Positions 50,637 through 62,281 of a DNA stretch of 64,000 nucleotides are shown in pieces. The stretch is from positions 9,367,501 through 9,431,500 of the forward strand of contig CM072860.1 in assembly GCA_036937835.1 (NCBI GenBank). The letters run 5' to 3'. A program made the translations under genes and the position numbers. The notes below the pieces were generated by a model that ran no database searches, was not told the origin of the DNA, and worked only from the letters and a program-made list of their open reading frames with translations. Every line of letters begins with the position of its first letter. The first letter of the stretch is position 1. The stretch comes from Pampus argenteus. Taxonomy: Eukaryota > Chordata > Actinopteri > Scombriformes > Stromateidae.

Positions 50637-53139
50637 CGTGGCTATGAGTCATACTGTAAAAAGCAGAAACAGAAGAGTAGGACTGAGTTTGTACATATAC
50701 ACATTTGCACAAACCCGTGGTGTGAACACATGCTAACAGTGGCAGATACACACACACACACACACACACACACAAAACACACTGTTCCAATAAAAACAAC
50801 AGTGTGACAAGAAAGTAATCAAAGAGATGTGACTATAATGAGATTGCGTAGGCAACAGAGCCGAGAGGAAACAGCTTGCTGGAGAGTGGCAGCTAAAAGC
50901 ACAAGAGCAAGATATCAGAGTTTCGATTCCTTCCTTCCTTCCTTCCTTCCTTCCTTCCTTCCTTCCTTCCTTCCTTCCTTCCTTCCTTCCTTCCTTCCTT
51001 CCTTCCTTCCTTCCTTCCTTCCTTCCTTCCTTCCTTCCATAGAGTTCTATTGTTGTCCAAAACCAACACAAACACACCAATGAGTCACAATATTGCCCTT
51101 AGTGACATGTTACCTCATTGCTATGAATGTCATTATTTCGGAGACAATTCCCTTTTTATGTCCTTGTGCACACATCTAAAAATAGACTTTCATTTGTGTG
51201 AATAACATTTGGCATTGTGATCAGCTGTTTTAGATAATTAGATTTCAATCTTCAGCAGGATTGAATTGTATTTTTCATGTATATATATCATTGTTTTTTT
51301 TTTTATATTATTATCATTCTTAGTATTATAGTGTTCTTTTATATTGCTAATTGTTATTATAGAATATGAACTTTTGGTGTCGTTAGTGGCTACCATGAAC
51401 TCTCACACACACACACACACAGAGAAACAAAATGAAGCTGTGGCACACAGTGAGAGAGTTAAGAGTGTGAATAAGTGCTACAAGGTCAGATTCAAAAACT
51501 TAATCCTGCGTGACAGAGAACCAGAGAGGAAAAGAAGGATCCGTGTCAGGAGACAAAGACAAAAGTGTCAGATGAAGATGGAGAGGAGAGAAAAGAGATA
51601 AAGAGTTAAGGAGGAAAAGGGAATGGGGCGGTAAGAAGAAAAAGTAGTGCCAAAAAAAAAAGATGTTTATACATGCAGCAGAGAGGAAAAGAGGAAGTGG
51701 GAGTGTGTATAAGGAGACATGTGTGATGTGAGAATGATACAGTACCGACCGAGAGGGTTTTCCAGAGGAGGAGTTCACAGGCTGTATGTAGGCCAGAGCC
51801 TCCACCTTCTGCTGCGTTTGTGTTATGAGAATAATTGTCAAAAAGCTTCAGAAAGGGATCAAAAATAGATGCTGGAGAAATCAACTTAGGGTTCACCGCT
51901 CAGCCCTGAATTCTTTAAGTAGATTTGTATTAATGATGTGAAACGGCACATGAATAGCAAGTAGGAATCTCTGCCATCTCCGGTTTGACATGCTGTAAAT
52001 GTAAGCAGAGCATCAGACAGCCGAGAGGGGAAAGAAGCAAAGAGAAATAAGTCTACCCCAGAGTCCAGTTAGAAATTATGTTTTTTTGGGGGTTTTTTGC
52101 TGCAGGAGACAGATAAGAGGACTATGGTTAGAGATATTTCAACTATACTTTGAGTTATTTTCAAAGCTGTACACTAATGGCCTCGAGTCAGACCTCTAGG
52201 TGTTGCATAACAGTCCTGTAGGAAGAGCAACTGTCTGTCTGGGTAATGATTGAAAAATTCACTGTCAATGACTGAAAAGAAAGAACGTTTGCCAGTTAGC
52301 ATCAAGGCTCTGTGACAATGTTGATTCGTTGGTTGGACGGCAACTACTTTGTTTTTTGACCAAATACCCTTAAAAACTAACTACATTCACATTTTCACTC
52401 TTTATATTAAACACACATAGAACAACACTTAAATGCAACACAGACAGCAACAAACACTCCTCTCTATCTATCTAGACAATGTTAACAAATGAGCCGACAT
52501 ATAGAGCAAATCATTTATCTGCGTCACCCCTTTCCCTTAAGGCATCAAAGGACAGAGTGATGGATCCATCCACTGAATGAAGGGCAAAGCCCCAAAAGCA
52601 AAGTTTCCCATTACCCACTAACACTGCAAAACAAGGCATTATGCACAGTTCATTTGTTCAGTTGTTCATTCCAACCTATTACACCATCCTCCATTTAGTC
52701 TGCAACCAGTCACTGATGCAGGCAGAGAGAGGAGAGGAGAGGAGAGGAGAGGAGAGGAGAGGAGAGGAGAGGAGAGGAGAGGAGAGGAGAGGAGAGGAGA
52801 GGAGAATCCTCTGAGGCCTCCCACCCACATTTCCATTAGACTTTAATGACACCCTTACATGGGGAGGGATCGAGGGGGGCAGAGTGGTGTGATGAAGGAA
52901 GAAAGAGAGGGAAGCACTGTGTGAGGGAAACAGAGGGAAATGGTGAGAATGAACAGCAGGAAGATGGAGAATGGAGTGATAGATAATGAAGTGTGGAATT
53001 AGGACGAGACGAAATGAGTCGAGAGGGAGCCGGAGTGTTTAAAGACCCACTGCAGAAGAGAGAGAAGAAGGTGGCTGTGAAAGAGGAGAAATAAACACAG
53101 AGAGTGTGAAGAGGGAGTAGATGGCAGAGCAGCCCAGCA

Positions 53140-53175
<36 letters not shown>

Positions 53176-53867
53176 GAGGAGGCAGCACTGGGGTGTGGTC
53201 AGTCTGCCTCAGGACTAAACTGCAGCTCGCAGAGGCTGGTAATAAGAAAATCCATCACAGCACAGCCGGAGGGTCATTTATCTGCTTCCAAAATGTTCCC
53301 GTGACTGCAGATGATGATCCTGTCGTATTAATACAGGAAAGATGCAGGGTGTTGTAACGGCTACTGTTACAGCAAACAACAATAAAACAGTTTGTATATA
53401 ATTACTAATATTTGTACTCCGTTTTAGTCTTTTTATCATTTGTCCACCATGGATGACTGTGCATTTTCAGGTTGGCTACTATTCATTTTAGTTTTTAATT
53501 GGGTTTGATAGGGCTTCTTCAGGCTAAAATGCGATAATTACCTAAATCTATAGAAATCTATAGATGTCTATAGAAAAGTTGTCATGTGCACATGCAGCTT
53601 TGTGCATGTTTGTGTAGATAATATATATAGCCTCGAGCAAACGGAGGGTTAGAGGGTGACTCTTCTGCACAGTCAGACAGTATTCAGTACATTTTTATGA
53701 TGTTACTCTGACTGAGGAAGGTAAAAATGCACCGTTCCTCCTGCAGGGTTCATGATCCCACTGTATATATATCAAAGAAACAGACAGTAAGCATTTTAAA
53801 GCTCATTCATTTCAGAGCTGAACAGCAGCAGCAGAATATTAACTGGGTGGGGCAGCAGGACCGATAG

Positions 53868-53903
<36 letters not shown>

Positions 53904-54910
53904 CATTGTCCCTTTTGGCTTGGTGTGCAGCATAATTGATAAGGCTGTGGTTGTAGTTGTTTTTGCCCCCAGTGACAATGCTGACATTTCGATGTAGCAG
54001 CAGTTTAGCAGGTATAATATTTATCATCTTAGCGTGTTACCATGCTAACATTTGCTAATCAGCACTAAACACAACTTACATTTACATCCTTAAATGATTA
54101 AGTGATGATAATGTTAATGTTAAGTGATTTTTACTTCATTTCTCCTCCAATGTTCCTGCAAAAAAAATAAAAAATCTACGAGTGACTTTTGGATTTTAAC
54201 AAGTGGGAATAAGACACAATGTTGATTTGACATTTGCATATATTGTTTATACAAAAACAAAACCTATTGACTGATTTTAAATATTTTAATTTGTTTTGCG
54301 TCGTTATTCTGAATGGAGCTCACTGGCCTTTGCAGCTGAACTCGGTGACTCTGAGTTTTTCTGATGTCAGTGTGATCTTATTGTTAATCTCACTCACATG
54401 TGGCTTGAAAAAGACACGCTGCAGCTGCTGCTAAAGGCCGCCAGACAAAAGGTCAATGACTCTGGCCTCGCTGAGATTTACCTCGGTCAGCATCTCCCCT
54501 TTCCCTGCACAGTCTGTGTGTGTGTGTGTGTGGCTTCAGCATCAGAGTCTGGTGCTTGTTCAGTACGTGACCTGCTGTTCATCCACCGACTACATCAATA
54601 CGCTGCAGCAGTTCCTTTAGAGGCTGGGTAATGGAATCAGGGATGAAAAGCTATCTTAAAAAAACTATGCTGGTATCGGGGTTGTAACGTCACAGGAATG
54701 TGTGGAAATGTCTTTGTCCCGGCCCGACCTTACTCACCATCATCACATGACTGACGGCACAGACGGACAGTTTCAACTCTGACAAATCAGAAATACAAGA
54801 CACCATTTCCTTATTAGGTTTTGAACTGAAGGCAATAATACAACGGTGTGTGTCTAGCACCATCACATGGATTGTTTTAGTACTGCAGATTCAACAAGAT
54901 GCAATTATGA

Positions 54911-54975
<65 letters not shown>

Positions 54976-55125
54976 CAGGTGTATCTATGGCGGTGCGTCA
55001 TGCTTCTCTGTACTCAGGTCTGTCAGGGTTTAATGGAGCTCTGGGCTGCATGGCTGTTGGAGGACTCTTCTTCACTTTTAGCTGGAGGACTCACCTCTTT
55101 GCCATCGCCAGTGGTGAGACACAAG

Positions 55126-55159
<34 letters not shown>

Positions 55160-55886
55160 ACGTAGTGAATGTTAAGTACTTATAATAACTGAGATATCTG
55201 ATTTGTCAGGAACAGAAAACACATGAGCAGATGTCCTCATGCAGGACATTTCTGAAGTTGTCCTACACACTTTACATTCTTTCTTTTTCTTCCATCTACT
55301 TTTTATGTTACTACTCCTCCCAAAATGTTTACATTACATGTATCATACATTAAATACTTTGTTGAGATTTGTGTTACCGTGTTGTGTTTGGTCACAAATC
55401 TGTAAAATCTGTCCTTCTCTACTTATCTAAATTGATTTCCTTATCTCCTTCCCTATCTCCTTCCCTATCTCTTCGTCTAAACCATCTCCTTTACATCCTT
55501 CAGTTTCTCTACATTTCTGGCCTTTTGACAAATTAAGAATTGATCTGTTTAGACTCCGTGAATATAGACAAACTAATGAAATCATGCACACAATCGCATC
55601 TGAAATTGCAGCTGGAGTACCCTGGCCATTAGTACTGACCCCTTTGGTTGGGAGATTATCTGTTCCCATTTAGTAAATTGGTCTTAATTGAAGATTGCAG
55701 CGTGTCTACTATCCGGAGTAAGTGTAGTCAGCCTCTGTTCCTGTTACTGTACAAACGTCAGCAACCTAGAAAAAGATAGAAGAGTGTGTGTGAAGATATA
55801 TTTAGCTCTAAATCTCTTTTCTTCTCCCCGCAGCCTTTCTCTCTGCATATGCTGACATCGCTCTGAGCAATCTGCTGGGAACTGTT

Positions 55887-55921
<35 letters not shown>

Positions 55922-56489
55922 CAAGCCTGCAACACTTTTTTTTTTTTCATTTTTAAGCCAATAGGCTGATTTTATTAGTGTTTCAGATTTGTTTTCCACA
56001 CCTAATAACAATGTGAAGTTGAACTGTAGGGTAGTGAGATTACTTTTGGGATGTAGAGATTTTGAATATGTTTTCAGCAGTTGTAATTGGTCAATGAAAC
56101 AGCAATTTTACAACAAAAGCTGCTGTATCATAGAGCTGGAACTGCTCTGTGAAAAGGTCTAGTCCATTTTTTTTTCTTTTAATTGATTCTTGACCAAATT
56201 GAAAAAAGAAAACAAAAAAAACTCCACCCAATCTTATACATAATTAAAAATACACTTTCTCTCTATTTCTCTCTATCTCTATCTCTGTCTATCTCTTTAT
56301 TCCCAGGTGGGTCTCCCAGCATGCAGTTGGGCAGCCACACTGATAGTCACACTGATGTTGCTGTTAAATGGCAGTTTAGCAGCATACCGCATCCCTATTG
56401 GTCAAGTCATGGCCCCGGAACACAACCTGCGCTCTCGTAGCCAATGGGAAGCTGGGAACACCGCTGAAAGAGAAAGCACTGATGTGTAG
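44330..56489 (+). CDS. slc14a2: Urea transporter (SLC14 family), complete, 8 exons
   Basis: Facilitative urea channel of the plasma membrane; in fish, expected in gill and kidney epithelia for nitrogen excretion and osmotic balance. Exons: 44330-44456, 44992-45181, 45640-45768, 46329-46518, 49392-49539, 54979-55113, 55834-55883, 56307-56489; in-phase GT..AG junctions give 383 residues, the size of a single-repeat UT-A2/UT-B type protein rather than the double UT-A1. Two homologous hydrophobic halves (about 45-185 and 215-350) carry the family motifs ANNPLSG, GLHGFNGMLV, WDLPVAVFPFN in the first and IPLGVGQIF, GLSGFNGALG, VGLPACSW in the second. The sequon NGT at N204 lies in the extracellular loop between halves, as in mammalian UTs. 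The start is the first ATG of the frame (MWMD); a second ATG follows two codons later. The symbol rests on family match and linkage with syt4; slc14a1-type cannot be fully excluded. Confidence 0.92.
45480..45520. repeat. A/T-rich (TA)n and ATATATGATAATT duplicate
   Basis: A short TA array followed by tandem copies of TATATGATAATTA in a slc14a2 intron. Confidence 0.8.
45612..45637. repeat. (TG)n ending at slc14a2 exon 3 acceptor
   Basis: A TG array runs directly into TAG at the splice acceptor, in place of a polypyrimidine tract. Confidence 0.95.
45774..45796. repeat. (CA)n at slc14a2 exon 3 donor
   Basis: The donor GTAAGA is followed at once by a CA array complementary to the TG array on the other side of the exon. 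Confidence 0.95.
45884..45960. mobile_element. Diverged teleost dispersed repeat
   Basis: AGAGCTGAAATGACTACAGA and AAGTATTTTGATAATTAATT...TTGTTTCGGC resemble a short fish repeat with self-complementary ends (GCTGAAA..TGAT and ATCA..TTTCAGC type). It is a degraded copy in a slc14a2 intron. Confidence 0.45.
46519..49391. other. slc14a2 intron 4
   Basis: A 2.9 kb intron with (TG)n and (CGTG) mixtures at 48141-48196, pyrimidine-rich sequence at 48780-48940 and (TG)n at 49217-49250. No extra exon was seen. Confidence 0.7.
50928..51038. repeat. (CCTT)n tetranucleotide array, about 28 units
   Basis: 111 bp of perfect CCTT repeats in slc14a2 intron 5. It gives spurious FLPSFLPS and KEGRKEGR open frames on the two strands. 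Confidence 0.98.
52730..52804. repeat. (GGAGA)n pentanucleotide array
   Basis: About 15 copies of GGAGA, which is the reverse complement of the CCTCT unit at 41754-41858. Confidence 0.97.
54914..54974. repeat. (TG)n ending at slc14a2 exon 6 acceptor
   Basis: About 30 TG units followed by GCAG at the acceptor (54977-54978). No polypyrimidine tract is present. Confidence 0.97.
55127..55156. repeat. (CA)n just after slc14a2 exon 6 donor
   Basis: CA array starting 13 bases after the donor; complementary to the TG array on the other side of the exon. Confidence 0.95.
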
Positions 56490-56734
56490 CGCCAGGACAT
56501 GCGCACACACACACACACACACAAACAGAGTACTGTATCATTATATATATATATATATTTGGAATATCACAAAGTGACTTTATTATTGTAAACCAACCAT
56601 TTCTATTAAAACATGTAAAGCTTTCCAAGCTTTTCATTAATTGCAGGCGATCACGCTGACACACGAGAAACAAAAGCAGCCAAGTTAAAGGGAAAGAAAT
56701 TTTCTTTTAATATGCATGAAATCAAAGTTAGTTC

Positions 56735-56785
56735 AATAAAATCATTTGTTGTTAAAATGACAGTTTTACTGTAACTTTCAATAAA
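56735..56785 (+). terminator. slc14a2 polyadenylation signals
   Basis: AATAAA at 56735-56740 and again at 56780-56785, about 250-300 nt after the slc14a2 stop, followed by T/G-rich sequence. Confidence 0.55.
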
Positions 56786-56789
56786 AACA

Positions 56790-59397
56790 CAGACTGAATT
56801 CCACAGTAATTATTTTTTTTTGTCACCCCTTCTGTTACCCTGCATGGACAATATTACATATAGCACTCCACTGTTAAAAAAAAAAAAAAAAAAACCATAC
56901 TGAACATGTACCTCAGTGCAGGCAGACAGTGAGACAATGAGAACACACAGACGAAATGGACGGAGTTTTCAGCTGCTTAAGCCAGGAGGTTGAAGGCAGC
57001 TGTTTGAATTATTGTTATTGTTGTTATTGTTTTTAAATAATCCTAAATGAAAAGGTGAAGTATTTATCTCAGGTTCTGTTTTTTTTCCCCACAGTGCTTC
57101 ATGTTGCCTGTGTAGGTTATTTTTTATGTATATTCACCATCTCTATTCCCAAAACACACACATGCCCACATTCATACACATTTTTAAATGTGCACACCAT
57201 AAACCATATAATGATGCTGAAAAGACATTTTAAGATGATTTTTTTTTTACCAATAAAGATGAAGAGACATTCTGCCACAAACAATTACGTCTTTTCTAAA
57301 ATGTTTCTTTACATCATGCATTTCTATCTCAGTGCTTTTTAGGATTTGATTTTTTTTTTTGTCTACATTTGTCTACATAATTTTCGGTTCTGGGACGAGA
57401 TTATCATCTCATCAGGAGCTACCTCACAGACAATGGTGATGAGGCTGGTAATAAGAAGAAACAACATACAAAAGTGCCTTTTAGTCTGTGATTGATAGAG
57501 CGTAATTATAAAAAGAAGAACAAAAGTATAAATATAGACACTTGCACAAACAGTAGTTGTGTCTTTTTTTCTTTTTTTTAAGCTGCGTTACAAAAAAATT
57601 AACATTCATAGTTCTACGTACTTTCAATTGAAGATTTGATTGCGAGTGCTGTTGTGCTTCTTTTAGCTGTGTGTGCGTGTGTGTGTGTGTGTGTGCGTGT
57701 GTTCATATGTAAATGCTTACTTGTGTGGTTGTGTTCAACATGTTTCTGATTAAAGGCAGAATGACAAAACTGTCTTAGACGGTGTTTTGGACAGACAGAC
57801 ACACACACACACACACACATACACACATACTGGTGATGCTGACAGTATCTAACAACTGTGTAAATGATGTGAAATGAGGGAGAGGTATTTATTATACCCA
57901 ATTAAACCCAGTGTAAACTTCAGATAAGTGTGTGTATGTGTGTACAGAGATTTTGTTTTTTTCTCTTTCTAATGAATTTTAACATACATGCACTTGAGTT
58001 TTTTTTGCGTTTTCTAAAAATCTTTCTTACTGCCGCCGTGTTGGAACATTTCGTTGACATTATAACTCTATGTTCGTGTCAGTGTCAGTATACATGAAAT
58101 CCTACAGCCACGCAATCTATTGTTCTTCATGCATGTAAACATTCATCTAAACTAAGCAAGTGTAAACAGCGACGCCATGTCTGGGTCTAGTCTGTTGTTA
58201 GTCTCTACTGAACAGACAGGACAGGAGCTAGAAAGCAACATCCTATCTTTTCTTTTTTTTTAAGAAAATTCACTGTTCATGAAGAAAGCTGTGGGAGCAG
58301 AGCACAAGATCATCTATAGCTTAACAGCAGTTTAACGCTGGTGTCGGGGAGGAAGATGATTTAAGATTTCACTCTGTTCAGGAAGGTCAGGAGTAAAGAT
58401 CAGCTACGGCCATCAGCTCTGAAGGCTGGTAAGGATTTAGTGCCTTGCTTAAGGTCACTTCAGCAGGGCAGAAGGTTGAAAGTATGTATGTATCGAACAC
58501 ATTGAATGCACTTCTCTACTTAGAAAATATTTGCAAATTTGCAAAAAAAAAAAAAAAAAGCTACAGTACCTCTAAATCATGCATTTACATCCAAGTTTGC
58601 TAGCCAGCAGTCTTCTACTTCACTGCCTCTGCAGCCATTGGCAGGATATAAATTACAATGCCTACATGCGCAGTGCAAAACGAAACACAGACCCCACTTG
58701 TAAAAACAGTATTTCTCTATTACACTAAATGTAACAAGTAGAGTATTTATTACGAGTGTAACACTCAAAGACTGAGCTTATTTCATATCATGTCTGATTG
58801 TCAGTGGCCATAACATCCAACAACTGGCCATCAGATTTATTGATTTAAATATTGCTAAATGTTGATTGGCGCACAGCATTGTGTGACATGACAGGGTCCT
58901 GCCCATTTCTAAGCAGTGAGTAGAACACAGTTATGAACAATAATGCAGCAATAGACCATAAAAATGAAGGTTGTTTTTTCATTCTACACCCATTTGCAGT
59001 CTAATACATTTTAAGTGCTTCAACTGATTGTTTAATCATGACGCAGATGGTCTATACAATTACACACTGTTTCCTTTTAAAAAAAAAAAAAAACAACAAA
59101 GATACATAAATGTGTAAATGTCAAAAAAAAAAACTCTCCAGCTGCTGTGATCAAGCACTCTGCTCCCTGTCTATTCTGTTGTTGACATGCTTGAAAACTT
59201 GAATAGAAACCCTCGTAATCCTCAGCCAGGGCTGGAATCCGAGGAAGATTAGCACAGCTCTGCTCAAAGCTTATTTTATATTTCGTAAATCCTCCAGAAA
59301 TCTCGGGGTTCATTCCCTCATTACTGCCACACAGACTCAAAGGAATCCAGGAACCTTAAAGGTTTCTCTCTTGACGTTCTTGATGTTTCTAACATCT
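56790..59397. other. Intergenic, convergent slc14a2/ogal 3' ends
   Basis: A/T-rich with poly-A 56876-56894, (TG)n 57669-57692, (CA)n 57798-57819 and poly-A 58544-58559. An 87-codon minus-strand frame at 59077-59340 is not supported as an exon. Confidence 0.6.
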
Positions 59398-59403
59398 TTT
59401 ATT
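59398..59403 (-). terminator. ogal polyadenylation signal
   Basis: AATAAA on the minus strand (59403-59398), about 180 nt beyond the stop codon of the OGA-family gene. Confidence 0.5.
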
Positions 59404-59525
59404 GTATGTAGTGTTGTTCTATAAGTGCCTCTGTGTGTCTACTGAAGGTGTGCAAGTGTCTTTACATGTTTCTGGTGGTGTGTATATGGGTGTGTGAGTA
59501 TTTGGGTGTCTGTTCGTGCGCATAT

Positions 59526-59526
<1 letters not shown>

Positions 59527-59572
<46 letters not shown>
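59527..59572. repeat. (TG)n, transcribed as (CA)n in ogal 3' UTR
   Basis: About 23 TG units, ten bases past the ogal stop codon on the gene's 3' side. Confidence 0.95.
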
Positions 59573-59581
59573 TGTTCATGT

Positions 59582-59718
59582 TCAGAGCAGCCTCCCCAGC
59601 ACTACGCCCTCTCTGCTCCTGGCTTCCCCTCTGAGGATCTCCAGGAAGCCCAGTTTCGTCAAGAACTCTAGCCTCTGACGGTCCGTGGGCTGCACCTCGC
59701 AGAACACACCCTGACAAC

Positions 59719-59753
<35 letters not shown>

Positions 59754-61701
59754 CATTAAATACTGAACAACTGCAGAATGTCAACAGTCACGATTAATAT
59801 CAGCTCCTGAGCAGGAAGGCAAAGAAATATTTTCCTTTTTTTTTTTTTTTTTAACACATATATACGAGACACTCCGTCCTTACCGTTGGCCTTGAGCGCA
59901 GTGAGGAGGGCCGTGAGCAGGGTGCGGCTGACGCTGATGTCCACCAGCTCAGGCAGAGCGTCCAGTCGCAGCTGGGACGGGAAGTGATAGAGGAGCGAGT
60001 CGGGGTACTCTCCCTGGTCCTCCTCCATCAACTGGATCAAGTCCTGCGCAGAAGGAAAACAGAAATCAACCGTGTCATATACACCTTAAATGGTTGAGTC
60101 CCACAGTATGTTGTTGTAGTTGCCCGCAGCTACCACTAGGTGTTACTATTGATCAACATTTGACTGATTGTAGACCAGCGTACGCTCGTGTTACCCAGCA
60201 ATGACATAATAGAAACAGACAGCATATTTTCCTCCAATGTTTTGGACCAATCATTTATTGCCTTGTAACATGAGCAGTGTCTCCACTGTATCAGCAGCTT
60301 TTATTCAACAGACACAGACCTCAGGGTTTCTTCTAATGTGCTTCCTGTCTGAGCAACAATTATTTCCCTGGCATGGAAACAGCTAACAGAGAGGTTTTTC
60401 TCTAGCTAGTGAACTTTCAGGTTATAAAGTACATGTTAAGGCAGAGTCATCTATCATACGTAGTACTAGTTCAATAGTATTATGTGCAATAAAGTGGGAA
60501 CAGATTATTTGGCCGATTTGTACAGTACATTGGATTTTTCCACCTTCATACACCTGTGACTGTAGTGTCAGTGCTTGTCATCCAAACAGGGAGTGTGATG
60601 CGTGTGAGTGGGCAGTGAAGAGGAAGCCAAATCCTCCACAGATGTCACACACTGACTGTCCCTGTTGCTAATCACTGGCTCTGTTTGGCTCTTTGCCTAA
60701 GATCACTCAAACTGTTTGTCATGATGGGGCAACGGCAACGCTGTAACCAAGTGTGTTTCCTCTCCTCCCATTTTCTGTTGCTGTATATGTATATGAGTGT
60801 GTGTGTGTGTGTGTGTGTCTCTACACCTTCCCAGAGGGTACTGATCCTTCCCAGAGGGATCCAGATGCTGTGACTGCAGGTACTGATATGTCATAACATG
60901 TGTGTGTGTTGTGTGTCTACATACTTTCATGTCTCAAGGTCGTGTCTGTCTGTGTTACATCACTTAAAAAAAGAGAGAGGTTCAACTGACTTCTACTCTG
61001 TAACATCCATGTTTACATACTGGTGTGTTGGAGTGTGTGTTGCCCCCTTTGGGTGGGTATTTGTCCCTCATGGCAGGCAGCCAGCTGGCCTGGCACCGCT
61101 TGGCAAAGGTGCGAACATCCAAGATGCCCAATACACAGCCACACACACCCAGCTCATCCTCCAGGATGAAGCTGTACTCAGGGCACAAGGCCAGGCACGG
61201 TCCGAGACATCTAGAAGAATGAAAAGATACATTACAATGTCTATCATGATATACATCCATTGCCACATCTACAACATTTCTTGAAATCCAGAATGTTACT
61301 CTATCACCTCACACACACACCTGTCTCCTACGACATCTGGATGAGCAACACTGGACTCTTGGCCACCCTGAGTCCTCAGGTGAAGTTGGCGCACCATCCG
61401 ATACAATTCCACCTGCACAAACAGAAGAATTGGAAAAAAGAAGTCAAACATTCTTACCGTGCTGAGAGGTGGCTGTGATTTCAAGTCCCAGTCTACTAGG
61501 CTACGTGTTTCCCTGCAGAGCATCTAACTTAACCTCCTGATCCAGATTACTGATCACATTTCCAGACTCGTCCTGTTTGTGGATGTGACTTCTCCTACCT
61601 TGTCCTTGCTGTGGTAGGGCCTGATGTTGTAGAGACGCGAGGTAGGGAAGAGAGGAGGAGGGTGAGTGAAGAGTTCACTGCTGCTACCTATTGGAAGAAG
61701 C

Positions 61702-61732
<31 letters not shown>

Positions 61733-62208
61733 AGCGCAAGAGTATGAGGAAATACGTATGCCTGCTGGTGTGATAACAGGTTACATAATATAATGAAACA
61801 CACCCTACCTGCACCTCCCCAGACACGCCCCCTTTGAACACCCATGGCTCTGACTCCACTCCCAGTAGGTCCGCCCCTGTCGTCTTCCCGCACCCTACCA
61901 CAAACAAGAAGCCCATGTTAGTCTGATGACATCATGAGGTAAGGGCCAATGAAATGCCAGAATTGTCAGTGCAGATGGAAAATTATCCAGCATGCAGAGG
62001 AGAGGCTGCTCCCAGTTAGTTGTTTTCATAGCCAGGGAGACAAAGAGATGAAAGGTCATGCCTACTCACAATGGAAGCAATTCCTCCAAGAGCCCAATGT
62101 GGAGATGTCACTCATTACTCGACCCTCTGAGTGACACGGATGATGAGCAGGTGGTGAGGAGAGAAAGGGAAGAAACAGCATCATTAAAATGAGACAGCAA
62201 CTCCATAA

Positions 62209-62281
<73 letters not shown>

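Larger units (their letters stand above)
49540..54978. other. slc14a2 intron 5, repeat-rich
   Basis: A 5.4 kb intron containing (TG)n 50606-50628, (CA)n 50750-50774, the 111 bp (CCTT)n array, (GGAGA)n 52730-52804, (CA)n 53143-53171 and 53871-53901, and the 61 bp (TG)n that abuts the next exon. Confidence 0.75.

Noticed and set aside
50928..51038. CRISPR-like regular repetition
   Set aside because: It is a pure tetranucleotide microsatellite with no spacers, in a eukaryotic intron.
59077..59340. 87-codon minus-strand open frame downstream of ogal
   Set aside because: It lies beyond the inferred ogal stop and poly-A signal, has no matching splice signals, and does not resemble the OGA C-terminus, which is already complete.
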